Shown here piece by piece: positions 52,102-64,000 of a stretch of DNA of 64,000 nucleotides (position 1 is its first letter; every line of letters starts with the position of its first letter). This stretch comes from Ophiosphaerella korrae. Its lineage: Eukaryota; Ascomycota; Dothideomycetes; Pleosporales; Phaeosphaeriaceae. A program made the translations under genes and the position numbers. A model generated the notes under the pieces. The model was not told the DNA's origin. It did not search any database and saw only the letters and a program-made list of their open reading frames with translations. Where the stretch lies: assembly GCA_028456385.1 (NCBI GenBank), contig JALNQF010000001.1, forward strand, positions 558,001 to 622,000, given 5' to 3'.

Positions 52102-54641
52102 TCAGCCCACGAGAGCGAGCAATTGACTGTTCTGATCAATTTCATCATCCCGAAAGGGTTGCACTGTGTCGCCTACGGTGATGGTAGGATTCTGAACCAA
52201 TGAGGATGGTCTACCATGCATAGGCAGGTGACAGGTATGTTCACCAAAATAAACACGGCCGTCAAATCGGCGTGTTTTGGAAAGTGTAACAAATGGCTCA
52301 TGGTTCTTTTCGGCGGTTTGCTGATCAATACAAACCATCTGGCACCGTCTACATGCTCCCAGCATCTCGAAGAATTGTTGACCAATCTTTAGGTAGCGCC
52401 AATCGTCTTCCGCGTAGGGATCCTCAAGCCCAGGCGGGTAGTACGGGTTCCCCGCAACCACAATGTTGGCTCTGAACACTTCAGCTTGCGCCGCCTTGCC
52501 GCCCTCCGCTTTGATCGATTCATTGAGCCGGTTTAGGCTCGATCGTGAAATTGTAAGTATGGGACTTTCGTTTGATAGTAATATAGGTTTTGAAACACAC
52601 GCGCCCGGTGTGATAGGAGCTGTAACTGGGAAAGCGCCGGGTATCTGCATACCACTAGCCGCTTGATATTTTTGGAGGTGCGCCTTCGAATGCCTTATCG
52701 AGCCACTCCCGTCCACAACGGTGGGAATGCGTGCCAGGTGACAAGCCACCCCAAGTGCCTGTGAGAAAAATGTCGATATTGTGGCAGATTTGTACGTTTG
52801 GATGCTAATGGTGTCTCCGCAAACCCTGGCAGCTGCGGCTTTGTACACATCTCTATCAAGAAATTGTCGTGGGTCTGCTGAAAGAGGCACAGCGACCTCG
52901 TGAGTTCTAGTCGTCTCGCGCAATACGCCAGCTAGGTTGATACGCAATACGCCTTGGTCCAAATCAATACTAGGGCGAATGAGAGCCATCTTAGGGTAGC
53001 GCTTTTGACTCAACGCTGCTCCTGTGCCTTGGTGGATGAGGCACCACCCGCGGTCCCATGCTAGGCCTTCTAGTCGCACACCCCATGCTACACCGGGCGG
53101 TACGCTGAAGCCTGCACAACTTTTTATAGGATACACGGACAAACTTTCTACGTGTAAGCGACTTCGCGTTGGGGGCTCCTGCTGGAAAGTTACCATTGGT
53201 GAGGTGATTGTGAATAGGCTTTCTTGAACGAAGAATTCGCGCATGAAGGCCACGAATGACTTCACGTCTCTCAATGTACTCATTGCTCCCAGGCTCGCCC
53301 GTATCATTCCAGTCGGCTTCGCACGTATGATATCATTATCATTGCCGCATCGTTGGCCGGCAGAAAAGTTCTCGCGCATCTCCCATGGTACTAAATCTAG
53401 CGACGAAGCGATTCCACCGGGGTTGCATAGGCCACCAGTGCGTAATTGAAAGTTACGGATCGATGCAAGCTTTTCTACCTCCGCATTGCTAACCCAGCCA
53501 CCAGAGTCGTTTCTAAGATTGAAGGCGAGGATTGGCCCCTGGGTGGCCGTAACTCCATAATTAGAAGCGGGGTCCTTGTACACCTGGCACACCTTCACGC
53601 CGTTGCTGTGATGCAATGACGATATATCCTCGTATAGTCGTTTAGCGAGGAAATTAGTGTGTTTTGATATTTGATCAAGCGAACTGTACAGCTCTTGATG
53701 CACAGTTAATGCGGTATCGAGCGCCATGATGCTGTGAACTGGCAATGTACCGTCCTCTAATCTCTCATGTAGTGTGTCCGCTTTGCTAGCATGCCATTGC
53801 TCCTCAAGGCACACCACCATTTCGACAGTGCCACCGCCAAAATAGCGGCGTCGGTCAAACACGGACGCGGACGCTTGCCTAACAATCAAGGCGCCTAGAT
53901 CGGGAAAACCAAATATTTTGTACAAGCTTAGCACAGTGAAATCGGGGGCTTCGTCAGATTTTCCGAGATCAAGTGGCGAGGTTGATACTAGGGCTGCAGC
54001 GTCCAGCAGGGTGTATACTGCCTTGCGCTTGCTGTTACGAACACGGTAAGACCAGTCCAGTGGCAGGCGACGTCCGTTCATGTTGGACTGAGCTGGAAAT
54101 GCAAAGAGTTCTGCCCGCCCGCCATTGCTGTCCTGACGCTCGATCCACTCAGAGACCTCTGCATCGGAAGTGAAGCATCGGTGCTCTGTAGCAGCCTCGC
54201 GTACCCCTATCAGACTGGTGTGCGCGTCTCGGTGATAGCCATACCAAAAACCATGCTCTTGATCCCGGAACGCATCCATGACTAGCTTGATGCCTGCAGT
54301 GGCGTTCGCGACAAAGACAACATCAAATTCCCGCGGGTCAGCATTGAAGAACTCTAATAATCGCAACCGAACATCTTCAATACGCCGTGTCGTCAGCTGA
54401 GAAGAGTTGGAGGCTGAGTGTGGATTGCCATAGAGGTTGGACATCATATCGGTTGAGAAGCGCTCAATCAATGACCTGGCGTAAAGCGTAGTCCCAGCAT
54501 GGTCCAGATAGGTAGTTCCTGTTATATATGAGCTTCTCTCTTTGCGTTATCGTATGTCCGCCTACCTTGCAGCATCGGATACTCGTGAGCGCGCAGCTCC
54601 TCAATAGTGCGGTCATAGCTGATACAGGCTGCCTCGTCCAT
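52102..54641 (-). CDS. hxB: Molybdenum cofactor sulfurase
   Basis: A PLP-dependent L-cysteine desulfurase that transfers sulfur to the molybdenum cofactor of xanthine dehydrogenase and aldehyde oxidase (Aspergillus hxB, animal MOCOS/ma-l). Exons 54641-54566 and 54518-52102 give 830 residues; the 47-nt intron restores QGTTYLDHAGTTLYARSLIE, the conserved N-terminus. Class-V aminotransferase part: NLYGNPHSASNSSQLTTRRI, FVANATAGIKLVMDAF, and the PLP Lys in VLSLYKIFGFPDLGALIVR. RRYFGGGTVEMVVC and RTGGLCNPGGI follow, the latter with the active Cys. The C-terminal MOSC domain starts near VESLSVYPIKSCAGFSVP and includes FRANIVVAG and a Cys-containing LGACRRCQMVCID. Length is as expected for the family. 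The first exon is short (25 residues). Confidence 0.94.
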
Positions 54642-55170
54642 ATTGTTTGCTCGTAACATAGCCGAATCTGCTCACCCTTTATCTTTGAGGGGAAGAGGAC
54701 AGCTTGAAGGGCGAGGGGAAAGCATTTGGCTACAAAGTGATATTTGCGAAAGTGGGGGAAGCCATTGGTGATAGTTGCGAGACGCGGCGATCGGAGACAG
54801 CCGCGACGCACGGCCGCGTCACGACCATCAACCACATGGCGAACTTCCCTTTGGCCTATATTACGTCGATAGCATCACTTGTTCTAAGCTGTCAGAGTTA
54901 TGGTACCAACAACGATCATTGAATATTGGACTATAAAGTAAATAATTCAGGATACTTCTTATCTGTCTAAGCGCATGGCGCAACCGTGCACCTGCAACAC
55001 CATTCATCACAAATCGCTCCCTGATACTGTCCCTTCTCCCCTTTTTTTCAAATTAGACACGTTCCTGACAGTGACGGCTCACACCGCAAGGCCAATCTGT
55101 GACCCAATCACTCAAATCCTACTTAAATTTTCAAAGGGGCTTGTCTTGCTGCTTGTAGTGCTTCGAGTCT
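54642..55170. other. Intergenic region
   Basis: 0.53 kb containing the hxB promoter (left part) and the 3' flank of the RRM-like gene. No gene or repeat was recognised. Confidence 0.45.
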
Positions 55171-56487
55171 TTATTCCTCGAGCGGGACTGCTAGCTTGAT
55201 CCGAGGGATCAAACCGAAGATGCCGGTGTTGCTCATATAGGAAGCTTGAATAGCCAAAGCCCTAGTAGTCATGTCAACGTGGGCAGACTGTGCCCTTGAG
55301 GCAGCATCTCGGCTGGGCAGAATCTTGACATCTTTGCTGCAGTGGGTAGAGTTAGATCAATACAGGCACAATCGAGTTCCACTAAGGTTTTGACTTACAC
55401 AGCGAACTTAAACTGGTAGAAGAACGCATAAATATCCTCCTCATCCGCATCGGCGGCAATGTTCGTCAAAATGAGACGACGAGGAAGCTTCGCCTTCTCG
55501 TAGAGCTCCTCTTCCCGTATTTCCTGCTGAATTAGTTTGGCTAGCCTTCTCTCATCATGTTCCCAGGCCTCCATCTTCTTCTGATGTTCCCTATCTTTTT
55601 CTAGTTGTAACGCATCGGAATAGGGGATAACGCTCGTGTTTGGGCTCAAGCCCTCCTTGCTATCACTAGTATTGATTCCTAGTTTTACGATCGCAGGCTC
55701 GGGAGCAGACGATTCCTGACCAGCTTGGCCTGATAGCATCTTGATCCATTTGCCTTGGAGCACTTCGAAGTCATCAATGTCGTCATCTGTAGATTTTAGT
55801 CAGTGAGTGAATTCCTTCGCTCAAGGGCAGCAGGTGTACCAGGTGAAGAACATTGCTTAGATGTTCCATCAGTGGGCATCTCATTTCTTAGTAGCTCTGC
55901 GAGCATCTCTGCAGGGTTTTCACTGCTATCGCTGGAGACAAGCGCCTCACCCCTAGTTAAGCGACTATCTTCAAGCTCTTTGAGCAGTTGCACTGAGTCA
56001 ATACATTCTCCATTTTTGTAGGCATCTTTCTGCTCCACGTCCGGTGCGATGTTGAACTCTGCAAGCATTTGTGCAAGATCGGCATCGTCGTTGCCAGCAC
56101 TTTCGTGATGCGTGCCCGGTAGTGACAAGATCGCCTCGGGAGAGGTGGGTCTCGGACTGGCATGTGAGATACGGCCGCTGTGAGGAATGTCTTGGTTCTT
56201 GTCGGGGGGTGAAGGAGGACTTTCCAAAGATACGTTTGCCTCTGAAGACACGAAGATATTAGTTTGAGGTCAAGGAAGAAGAGATTGGGCTTTTGAAGGC
56301 CAACCCACGCTCCACTGAACTGTTGCCTCGAATGTTTGAACGCACCTTCTTGTTTCAGGGCCGTCTTTTTCAGCAACTCTGAATTGCGTCGCTTGCAGGC
56401 TTCGACTAAGGAATTCGTGATATTGGCTAAGGCATTGTTAGATGTAGCTCTCAGGTTGTTTGTAGGCGAGGTCCCCGTCCCCTCCAT
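55171..56487 (-). CDS. RRM-like protein of unknown function
   Basis: Four exons, 56487-56346, 56241-55840, 55786-55399 and 55336-55171, give 365 residues; introns of 104, 53 and 62 nt keep phase throughout. The N-terminus (MEGTGTSPTNNLRATSNNAL) is followed by a helical piece with ACKRRNSELLKKTALKQE, then an acidic, Ser-rich region containing DLAQMLAEFNIAPD and ENPAEMLAELLRNEMP. A coiled-coil-like segment (EKDREHQKKMEAWEHDERRL) precedes a C-terminal RRM-like fold: RRLILTNIAADADEEDIYAF (RNP2-like), then VKILPSRDAASRAQSAHVDM joined across the last intron (weak RNP1) and a short tail KLAVPLEE. Probably RNA-binding, but the RNP1 aromatic residues are not evident, so a protein-interaction fold is also possible. 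I do not recognise a named ortholog. Confidence 0.78.
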
Positions 56488-56922
56488 GGTAGCAGCTGGT
56501 ATTAGGGAGTGGTGTGGTGAGCGAGTTGGATAGTGGAGGTGAAATGTTAGGCGGGTAGCTTGTTTGTGTGTGGGCTGGGCAGATAAGCAAGTCGCGACTG
56601 GGACAGCAACGTGACAAACGCCGCCGGGCCAGTGAAAGTGCATAAAATGAAAAAAAAACCCCCCAAAAACAAAGACAAAGTGAATGAGAGATACAAATAT
56701 GATTAACCACCTGCTATTGAAACAGTTGTAGCAACATGATATGCAAAACATGTTTACTACTTCGCCTTCTTTACCAGCCTTGACCATGGGCAAGAAACGC
56801 CCCCCATGACTGGTATGTACCTTTTCGATACCTCCCTTGCTAATTTCAAGGAACAAGTTCAAGATTACACAGAAAATGACACCAAACCGGCTTCCACCGA
56901 CGATCCCACACCTCATACTAGA
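56488..56922. other. Intergenic region
   Basis: 0.43 kb between SHR3 stop and the RRM-like gene start; both neighbours are on the minus strand. It holds the RRM-like gene promoter. A long frame runs through it from the RRM-like gene but starts in AT-rich, non-coding-looking DNA. Confidence 0.45.
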
Positions 56923-57596
56923 TCATTGTTTCTTCTTTCCTGCTGCCTTCTTCTCACCCTCCTTCTTTTCAATCTGCTCAAGCTCCCGCTCTTCTGCCCG
57001 CTTCGCATACCACTGCCCTGCCTGCAGTACCAACACACCAACAAGCACAAGCGCCAGAATAGTATTGCTGGCTGCGAATACCCTCAACGTATCTTCCCTG
57101 CTGATGTAATCCTCTCCATCGGCGATATCGACCTTCTCACCCGCCGCAGCCGCAGCGCCCAAATCTCCGTAGATGCCAGCGGTTACGACTCTGAAGCCTT
57201 TGACTATGTTGGTGAGGTAGACGGTTATGCCAGCCATGTACAGAACGAGGGATGCACCGTCAAAAAGCATGTTTGACTCGGAGGCTTTGAAGAGCTTGAT
57301 GAGGAAGCCAAGCAGACCAGTGCCGATGACAAGGTTGAGGATGCGCGAGATTATCGGGGGTGAGGCGTAAATGAACTTGATGTGTGACTCGAGGAGGTTG
57401 AAGTATTGGTCGCGACCCTCGGGAGGCGACGTCCAGAGCACATTGTAGTCATATGGAAGGTATGCGAAGATCATGCCGAGGAAGAAGCATGTTGCTATGC
57501 GCCCTGTTAGCGACCGAGAATTTGGGTGGGGAAGCCATGGCGGGAGAGGAGCATACGTCCAACGACCATGAATTGGGCAAAGGACGATCCTGCCAT
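56923..57596 (-). CDS. SHR3: ER packaging chaperone for amino-acid permeases, SHR3
   Basis: Shr3 is an ER membrane chaperone that prevents aggregation of amino-acid permeases and helps their loading into COPII vesicles. Exons 57596-57557 and 57503-56923 give 206 residues; the 53-nt intron joins MVVG|RRIATCFFLGMIFAYLP, recreating the first membrane helix and the family motif GMIFAYLPYDYNVLW. Four hydrophobic segments can be counted: residues about 5-25, 60-78 (ILNLVIGTGLLGFLIKLF), 87-105 (GASLVLYMAGITVYLTNIV) and 150-170 (NTILALVLVGVLVLQAGQWY). The C-terminus is cytosolic, Lys/Glu-rich and ends KKKQ, close to a dilysine-type ER retention signal. It is downstream of MCM7 on the same strand. Confidence 0.93.
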
Positions 57597-58158
57597 GCTG
57601 AAGGAGAGTTGAAGACGCAGGGCAAAGTTTGATGATTGTGCGACAAGGAATTTGGAGGACGAAGGGCAGTGGTGCGCAAATGAACCAGAGTTGGCGCTTA
57701 TCAGGCCACGAGCAGTTCGCAAGGAATCGCAGGATGCGGAGCCTGAAGTAGTCCTAATCAAGGAAGGCGGGAGTGCAACGGCCTGAATGGGCGAAACTAC
57801 CCGAGAATCCTACTGTGTGCAGTTGTAGTTCGTGCGTTTGGAGGTAGCACAAGCTCGAGCTGCTGGAAAGATGGAGGTTGGAGCTCCTACTTTCTGGAGA
57901 CGAGACCCCGCAAGGGCTTGCATGCTCGCAGCCTTCTTGGCATACCTTACAAGGCATGGTTGAGCCGTATTCAGTCCCACCGTCTTCACCACCAGAGCAG
58001 CCGGTGAGTGAATTGATATTTTGGCTTCATTTATACGCGTATGCCTGACTAAGAGCCTGCTATATGCAACATAACTTGACCTCGCACTCATCTGGGTCGA
58101 CAACGCCTTCGTGCGCCTTGTCCAAGAACTCCAACACACATCATCACCAGTGTGCACC
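57597..58158. other. Intergenic region SHR3 promoter / MCM7 3' flank
   Basis: 0.56 kb between two minus-strand genes. The MCM7 reading frame appears to continue here only if its last intron is ignored; that part has no helicase similarity. Confidence 0.5.
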
Positions 58159-60786
58159 TCATGCGTATTCATCATCCATATCTTGATCCTCGTCACCAGC
58201 TTCAATGAAAACGAGCCGTGTGCCCTCTCCGGTTGTTTGCCAGACCTATGCAAAGTTAGCTTCCGTAGTCTCTGGGGATATCTCATCTCGGTACTCACGT
58301 CCAGCAGGGAGTACTCATCAATTGCCTGCTCAAACTGATCGGCTGTGAAACCTTTCGCCAACACTCGCTCTCTCACCCTGCGGAGGTCTAATTCACCCCT
58401 GGTACCGTCACCAACAGCAGCCGCACCGCTTGCCTCCATCGTCTTGACAAGCTGATAGATTTTGCTGCTGGGTGTGTGATCATCCCTACGGTTTTCATCA
58501 GTGTATAAGCTTGCCTTGCTGACTTCTGTAAGACGAAGTGCTTCGTCAACATCTTCCGAGATGACTTCCTCCGCGAAACGTAGACGAGCAAGAGCTTGTG
58601 CTAGACGTAGAACACCAAGTAACGTACGTGGCGAGGTATGCGTGAAAGCTTTCTTTGATCCCTCGTCACGCTTTTGTTGTTGGCGCATGCGTACATATGC
58701 GCCGACCATGTAGTCCGATACCTCTTTGGGGACCGTTGGCCGATATGTTCTTGCGCGAGCTACCCATTGCCTGACCTCGGCAGGACTGAATACAATACCT
58801 CCTTCGGCCTCAGGATGTGCGTTATGCATATGAACATATGTGACGTGACGAGCCAGCTCCTCGTCTGAATCTCGTGCAGGGGTATCAAGGATAAGGAAAA
58901 GAACGTCGAAACGCGACAAGAGTGCGGCGGGAAGATTGATGTTCTCGACAGGAGATATGCGGGGGTTGTAACGGCCATATAGAGGATTGGCAGCGGCGAG
59001 AATAGATGTACGAGCATTGAGGGTTGTTGTGATACCAGCCTTGCTGATTGAGATGGTCTGTTGTTCCATGACTTCATGAATCGCAGTTCGGTCACTGTCA
59101 TCCATTTTGTCAAACTCATCAATACAGCACATGCCATTGTCGGCTAAGACAAGAGCGCCGCCTTCCAGTACCATTTCGTCCGTGACAGGGTCGCGCATAA
59201 CAGCAGCAGTGAGACCAACCCCACTGCTACCACGACCAGTGGTGTAAACACCGCGGGGGGCAACCTTAGTGATGTACTTGAGTAGCTGAGATTTAGCAAC
59301 ACCAGGATCACCCATCAAACAAATATTGATGTCGCCACGGATGCGCATACCATCCTTTACCTCCTTGGTTACACCACCAATCAATTGAAGAAGGAGCGCC
59401 TTCTTAACATCTACATGGCCAAAAATTTCGGGGGCGATGGATCGTGACAAGTACTCGTACAGTTGACCAGTTCGTTCAAGCTCATTCATTCTTCGCAGGG
59501 TTGGCTGTGCTAGCACAATGTCATCATAAGCCTTCTTGTGTTGCATGACATGCTGCGCTTCCAGATAGGTGTCTGTGAGCAAACCAGCTCGGATTGCCTT
59601 AAAGCCGGTATATGGTGTCGGTAAGAAGATACCAGCAATATCACAAACATCTCCTGGGTTGACCTGGCGTACTAATGCGCCATGACAGTGGATGGTAAGC
59701 TGTCTCGGAATGTGTCCAACCGGTACCTGGTCAGCCATCTCTTGGATTTTGACTTCCTGGAACGGTAGAAACTTGGAGGCGCGGGTGGATAAAAACAGCT
59801 GGCCCTTCGTTTTGTTGTTTTTGCACTCCTCCGATGGGCATTCTACGAGTGGAGTAAATTGTTTCGTCGTCACGGGTTGGAACACTTCACTTCCACACCG
59901 ATCGCAAGAGTAGGCATTGACCTGCACAGCGGGCTTGACATCTGATACCCTTGTCGCAATACCTCGAACTGTGATGAGATGGCCGAGATGCTCTCCCCGA
60001 ATATTGCGCACAGCTAAGGCTTTCATGCTTCGCTGGCTACTGGCACTAGAAGGTATTCTGGGCTTGAAATTGAGCGTGTATCGTCTTGTCAGCGCAGCGG
60101 GAAACAGCGATTCTGGTGCAGCTTGCGCACTATCTTCGACACCCTGGAGCTCCTGCATCCTCTCATTCCGCTTAGAACGCTGGGTCATGATCACATCCAG
60201 AACATCGTCTTTGAAGCTGTGAAGAGTTAGTACCTCGCGTGAAGGTTCCATGGATGGCATACTTCAAGTCTCGCGTTGGTGGCGGCAAGCACAGGTCGAC
60301 CGCCCGCGAAAAGATTTCGATGTAGTGGTGGGCATTGCGCTCGATTGACTCGATCAGCTTGTAGTTGTGCTCGTCATCTGAGGAAGCTTTCTCGAACTGC
60401 TTGCTATCAGCTTGACACCCCGCGGTGGCTCCAGCTCCTACTCACCGCCTCCACGTCGTTCAAGTCTATGACAATCTCGTTGCGCTCACGGTTGGCGACT
60501 TCCTGTAGCTGGGTCATATACTTAAACTTGGACTGGCCGTTGCGTGTCTTTGTCGCGGCATCATCTGGGGCGTCTGCCATGTCATATTCTTCGTCGCCAT
60601 CACCACTGAGATTGAGGCCCTCCAATTGGTCGGCGGCTTCGGTAGAGGACGACTTGAAGTGCTTCAGAAAGTCAACGAAGGCAGCTATGCGCCATTAGCT
60701 AGGGCGCTGTGCTTGGGACCGAATGCTGGCTACCGACCTTGCTGCTCGTCGTAGTTGACTGGCGCGTTTATAGAGAAAAGCGCCAT
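58159..60786 (-). CDS. MCM7: DNA replication licensing helicase subunit MCM7
   Basis: Subunit of the MCM2-7 replicative helicase in the nucleus. Exons 60786-60738, 60684-60446, 60396-60263, 60216-58299 and 58245-58159 give 808 residues; introns of 53, 49, 46 and 53 nt are GT..AG with good branch sites. N-terminus [16 protein letters not shown] then FVDFLKHF. Zinc motif: [13 protein letters not shown] with [15 protein letters not shown]. The AAA+ core includes [20 protein letters not shown], Walker [35 protein letters not shown], Walker [13 protein letters not shown], and the arginine finger in LLSRFDVLF. The last small exon restores the usual C-terminus [20 protein letters not shown] with an acidic end. 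Splicing at 60262-60217 restores [19 protein letters not shown]. Divergent from PEX1. Confidence 0.96.
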
Positions 60787-61097
60787 GCTTGCTTATACGT
60801 GCGCCTATCTATCCTGATCTGCCTAGTCGTCGTTGAGTGTTGGTGCAGCGGGGAGGCAAAGCACAGTCGTAATTTTGAGGATGGGGCTGGCACGGCTGGG
60901 TCGCGTTGCAGCGCGCCGAGCGCGTTTCCCATGGCCCTGGGCGATTGGCTGGTGCTCGCTATGATTCTGCCACCGCCCTCCACATATCCCATCGGCACCG
61001 ACGACCTCGGCCCAGGTAGAAGACGGCCCAAACATTGCCAGCCAGAATGCTGTTGCTGTCTTTGCAACCCCATAACGGTTTCTTTAATTAGCCCATC
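60787..61097. promoter_or_regulatory. Shared divergent promoter MCM7 / PEX1
   Basis: 311 bases between the start codons of MCM7 (-) and PEX1 (+). A cell-cycle MCB-like ACGCGT was looked for and not found; a GGCGCG-type string lies inside MCM7 exon 1. No site can be firmly named. Confidence 0.5.
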
Positions 61098-64000
61098 ATG
61101 CCGCCAAAGAAGCATACGGGCAATGTTGTCCAGGCCGAGGTCGCATTGAAGCAATCGCTCAAGAATTGTCTGGTCAACCTTCCCGCGACTCTTGTGTCGG
61201 TGCTTGTGAACGCCAACGCCGTACGTACTTCTCCTGTAGCCACACAATGCCGTACTAAGTCTTGCACAGGTCGCGCAGAATGTTGTCGTCGAGCTCACGT
61301 ACCGCCAACCCCCGCCACCCGGTGCCTCAGACTCAAGAAGTGCCTCTCCGCAGAAATCGGTGTTTGTGGGCTGGACGGGCATGCAGAGCCAACGTCGACT
61401 TGCCTCTGTGGTGGGACGGGATGGACTAAACCGCAATCAGACAACCACCCAGCAAGATATCCCAGCCGTAGAAGTTGACACCACGCTTGCGAGACTCATC
61501 GGGCTTGCTGAGGGACAGAAGGTTGGCCTCTTACTACACCTGGACCCTCCGCAGGCGCACACCATCAACATCGAGCCATTGACACCCGTAGATTGGGAGA
61601 TGATCGAACTTCATGCCCAGTTTCTAGAATTGAATTTCCTGTCCCAGATTCGAGCGCTTCCGAATCCTCAAGCACAGGCACCGCACCCCTTGACCCTCCA
61701 TCTCTCCCCTACTACAACCGCCAATATCATTGTGACTGCTATCGCCCCCGCGCCGCCAACCGCATCGCCATTTGTCAAGATCTCACCCGATGCCGAAGTG
61801 ATCGTTGCGCCCAAGACCCGCCAGAAGGAAAAGAGCTCCAACAGAGAAAGCAGGAGTGTCGGTGGCGCATCGAGGAAAAGTGGGAAGAGTGCCGCAAGTA
61901 CAGTCAGGCGTCGAAGCGGCCGGGATGAGAATACCAGCAAGGGCGCAATATTCCTTCGAGGCGTTGACCGAAGCATCGCCCAAGAGTGGTTTGATGAGGA
62001 CGCGGACGCTGACGCTGAAGGCCTCAAGATATGGGTGGACAAGGATGTCCTTCTCACAAAAGCGCTTCGTGGAGTCACGTGGGCATCGGTCACTGTTATC
62101 AAGCCTGCAGGACTACAAGAACCCGTAGATATGTCAAAGGAACAGGAGCAAGAAAAACCAGCAACTCATGTGGTTGCCAAAATTTCAACCTGGCAAGATG
62201 CCCCTGACAGCCGCCATGTTGCACTGTCATCAGATCTTTGTAGGGTATTAGGCTTTGGAGGCTTCGTCGGCGGCCTTGTACGCATAGAGGGCGCTCCAGC
62301 TCAGACTGCAAAGATATCATCAATCAAGACAGCAGGCTCGAAGGAGACAAAAGAAGCAGTGGTAAAATCTGTCAGGATTGTGCCATTTTCCGCGGCTTTC
62401 TCGCAAATCAATACCACGCTCCGGTTCGGTGGGGAGTCTAAGCAGGAGCAAGAGGATGCCATTCGGAAGATCAAGATCATATATGGTAGGAAAAATGGCC
62501 TGTTGGATGGACCAGTCACAGATGGAATGGTTCTACCACCAGTTGAGGGTTCTGAACTAGCTTGGCAAGGGGGAATCGTAAAATTCGAGCCACCACAGCC
62601 AACACCAGGAGTATCTTGGATATTGTTTCCCGAAAGAAAACCTACTGTTGAATTAGGTCAGGAAATATCGACACCCTCCAGCTGGACCAGAGGCTGGAAG
62701 CAAGGCGAACCATTACCAGAAGTTCCACCAACTCTCGTCGCAATCGATCCTCTCATCGAGCAGCTACGGTCACATCTTACACATAGCTCTTCTGTGCTTC
62801 TCACTGGTGGCCTAGGGGCAGGTAAATCGCAATGCGCCCAACTTCTGGCTCACCAACTTCGAGTCGAGTACCTCTTCCACGTCATCTACTTCCCATGCAG
62901 CAGACTCGTTACAGACGAAACGAGAGTAGCGACCATCAAAGAGACGCTTAACCGGCTATTTGCATCCGCTTCTTGGGGTGCCAGATCTGGAGGAAATGCA
63001 GTGGTGGTCTTGGATGATCTTGATAAACTTTGTCCGGTTGAAACTGAACTTCAGGTTGGTAACGAAAACGGTCGAAGTCGACATGTCAGCGAATGCCTAA
63101 TTTCTATCGTTCGACAATATTGCTCTACAGATTCGGGGGTAGTTCTTCTGGCCACGGCTCAAGGCAAAGAAGCTCTAAACAACGTGATCGTCGGTGGTCA
63201 CATCGTACGAGAGATTGTCAGCTTGAAAGCACCAAACAAGGACGGACGACGAAACGTACTAGAAATGTTAGCTAACAAGGACGCAAAACCTCAACAAACA
63301 GCAACCGAGCAACCAAATGGTCATGCATTTCCACCCTCGCCATCGACTAGTCGACCAAGTACCGCTCATCGTAGTCTGCCTAGCAATGGAAGCATACAGC
63401 ACGACGAACCGGGAGACATTGGCTTCGTTGTAGACCCTAGTATTGATTTCCTTGATCTTGCTGGTCAAACAGATGGGTACATGCCAGGAGATCTTGTCCT
63501 CTTGACATCACGTGCGCGTAACGAGGCCCTCATTCGATCCATTACCTCCTCTTCCAATACTATATCTCTCACACGTAACGACTACACATCAGCCCTCTCG
63601 GGCTTCACCCCTGCCTCCCTGCGAAATGTAACCCTACAGTCGTCAACAACGAAGTGGGACTCAATAGGCGGCCTACACTCTACTCGTCAAACCCTACTAG
63701 AGACATTACAGTACCCAACAACCTACGCTCCAATATTTGCCCAATGTCCCCTACGGCTTCGGTCTGGTCTGCTCCTCTATGGTTACCCGGGCTGCGGCAA
63801 AACACTTCTTGCATCCGCGGTTGCGGGTGAATGTGGTCTCAACTTCATATCCGTCAAGGGCCCCGAGATCCTCAATAAGTACATCGGAGCATCTGAAAAG
63901 TCTGTCCGCGATTTGTTTGAACGTGCAGAGGCCGCACGACCCTGTGTGCTTTTCTTTGATGAATTTGACTCTATCGCACCAAAGCGTGGACACGACAGCA
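61098..64000 (+). CDS. PEX1: Peroxisomal biogenesis AAA ATPase PEX1 (partial, cut by window end)
   Basis: Pex1 with Pex6 forms the AAA+ motor that extracts ubiquitinated Pex5 from the peroxisome membrane. Exon 1 is 61098-61220 and exon 2 starts at 61270, open to the window end (950 residues seen); the 49-nt intron joins LVNANA|VAQNVVVELTYR. N-terminal double-psi barrel region: LVNLPATLVSVL and VGLLLHLDPPQAHTINIEPL. First AAA module D1: Walker A LLTGGLGAGKSQCAQLL (about 62797) and VVVLDDLDKLCP. Second module D2: KWDSIGGLHSTRQTLLETL, Walker A YGYPGCGKTLLASAVA (about 63780), SVKGPEILNKYIGASEKSVR and Walker B VLFFDEFDSIAPKRG at the window edge. D2 is the conserved and active ring in Pex1; D1 is degenerate in other species. 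Gene continues beyond 64000, so the C-terminus and stop are missing. Confidence 0.95.

Overview
The window is nuclear DNA of a filamentous ascomycete (Pezizomycotina). Introns are short (46-119 nt, mostly near 50) with GT..AG ends and often a TACTAAC/CTAAT-like branch site. The gene families (SebA-type MSN2, DUF7707, DUF6604, fungal NACHT protein, PDR and DHA transporters) are typical of this group. The overall look suggests Dothideomycetes, probably Pleosporales, but that is inference. About 22 protein-coding genes and one large pseudogene can be supported. No tRNA, rRNA, CRISPR array, intact transposon or telomere was seen.

Layout. 1-9.6 kb is housekeeping: an MSN2/SebA stress zinc-finger factor (+), the diphthamide enzyme DPH6 (+), mitochondrial MDM31 (-) and the ribosome assembly factor PNO1 (+, divergent from MDM31). 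10.8-15.8 kb holds a six-exon PDR-type ABC drug efflux pump (-). 17.2-20.2 kb holds NAD-dependent glycerol-3-phosphate dehydrogenase (-) and a cysteine-rich, probably GPI-anchored DUF7707 surface protein (-). 20.2-26.5 kb is gene-poor and contains a wrecked NRPS-like adenylation/carrier/reductase gene (about 22.34-25.40 kb) with several nonsense codons and frameshifts. At least three of the stops are best explained by G:C to A:T changes, as expected from repeat-induced point mutation. 26.5-36.5 kb is accessory-like: a 14-TM MFS exporter (+), a C2-domain protein (+), a NACHT-type STAND/NLR protein (+) and a DHA1 MFS exporter (-).

37.9-43.5 kb carries two 20S proteasome beta subunits (PRE7 and PRE4, both -) around an NAD-dependent epimerase/SDR (-), then an HCNGP/SAP30BP-type protein (+, divergent from PRE4) and a kappa-class glutathione transferase (+). 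44.4-48.0 kb is a large DUF6604 protein (+). 48-52 kb is sparse, with homopolymers, a small putative membrane protein and a Ser/Pro-rich basic protein. 52.1-64 kb is compact: molybdenum cofactor sulfurase (-), an RRM-like protein (-), the ER permease chaperone SHR3 (-), the replicative helicase subunit MCM7 (-) and, divergently, the peroxisomal AAA ATPase PEX1 (+), which runs off the right edge.

Gene structures were built by joining reading frames at splice sites so that phase and known family sequence both agree. The most notable results are a 12-nt microexon in the GST kappa gene, a GC-AG intron in PRE7, the RIP-like NRPS-like relic beside an exporter, and the NACHT protein. I found no convincing wholly new biological system.
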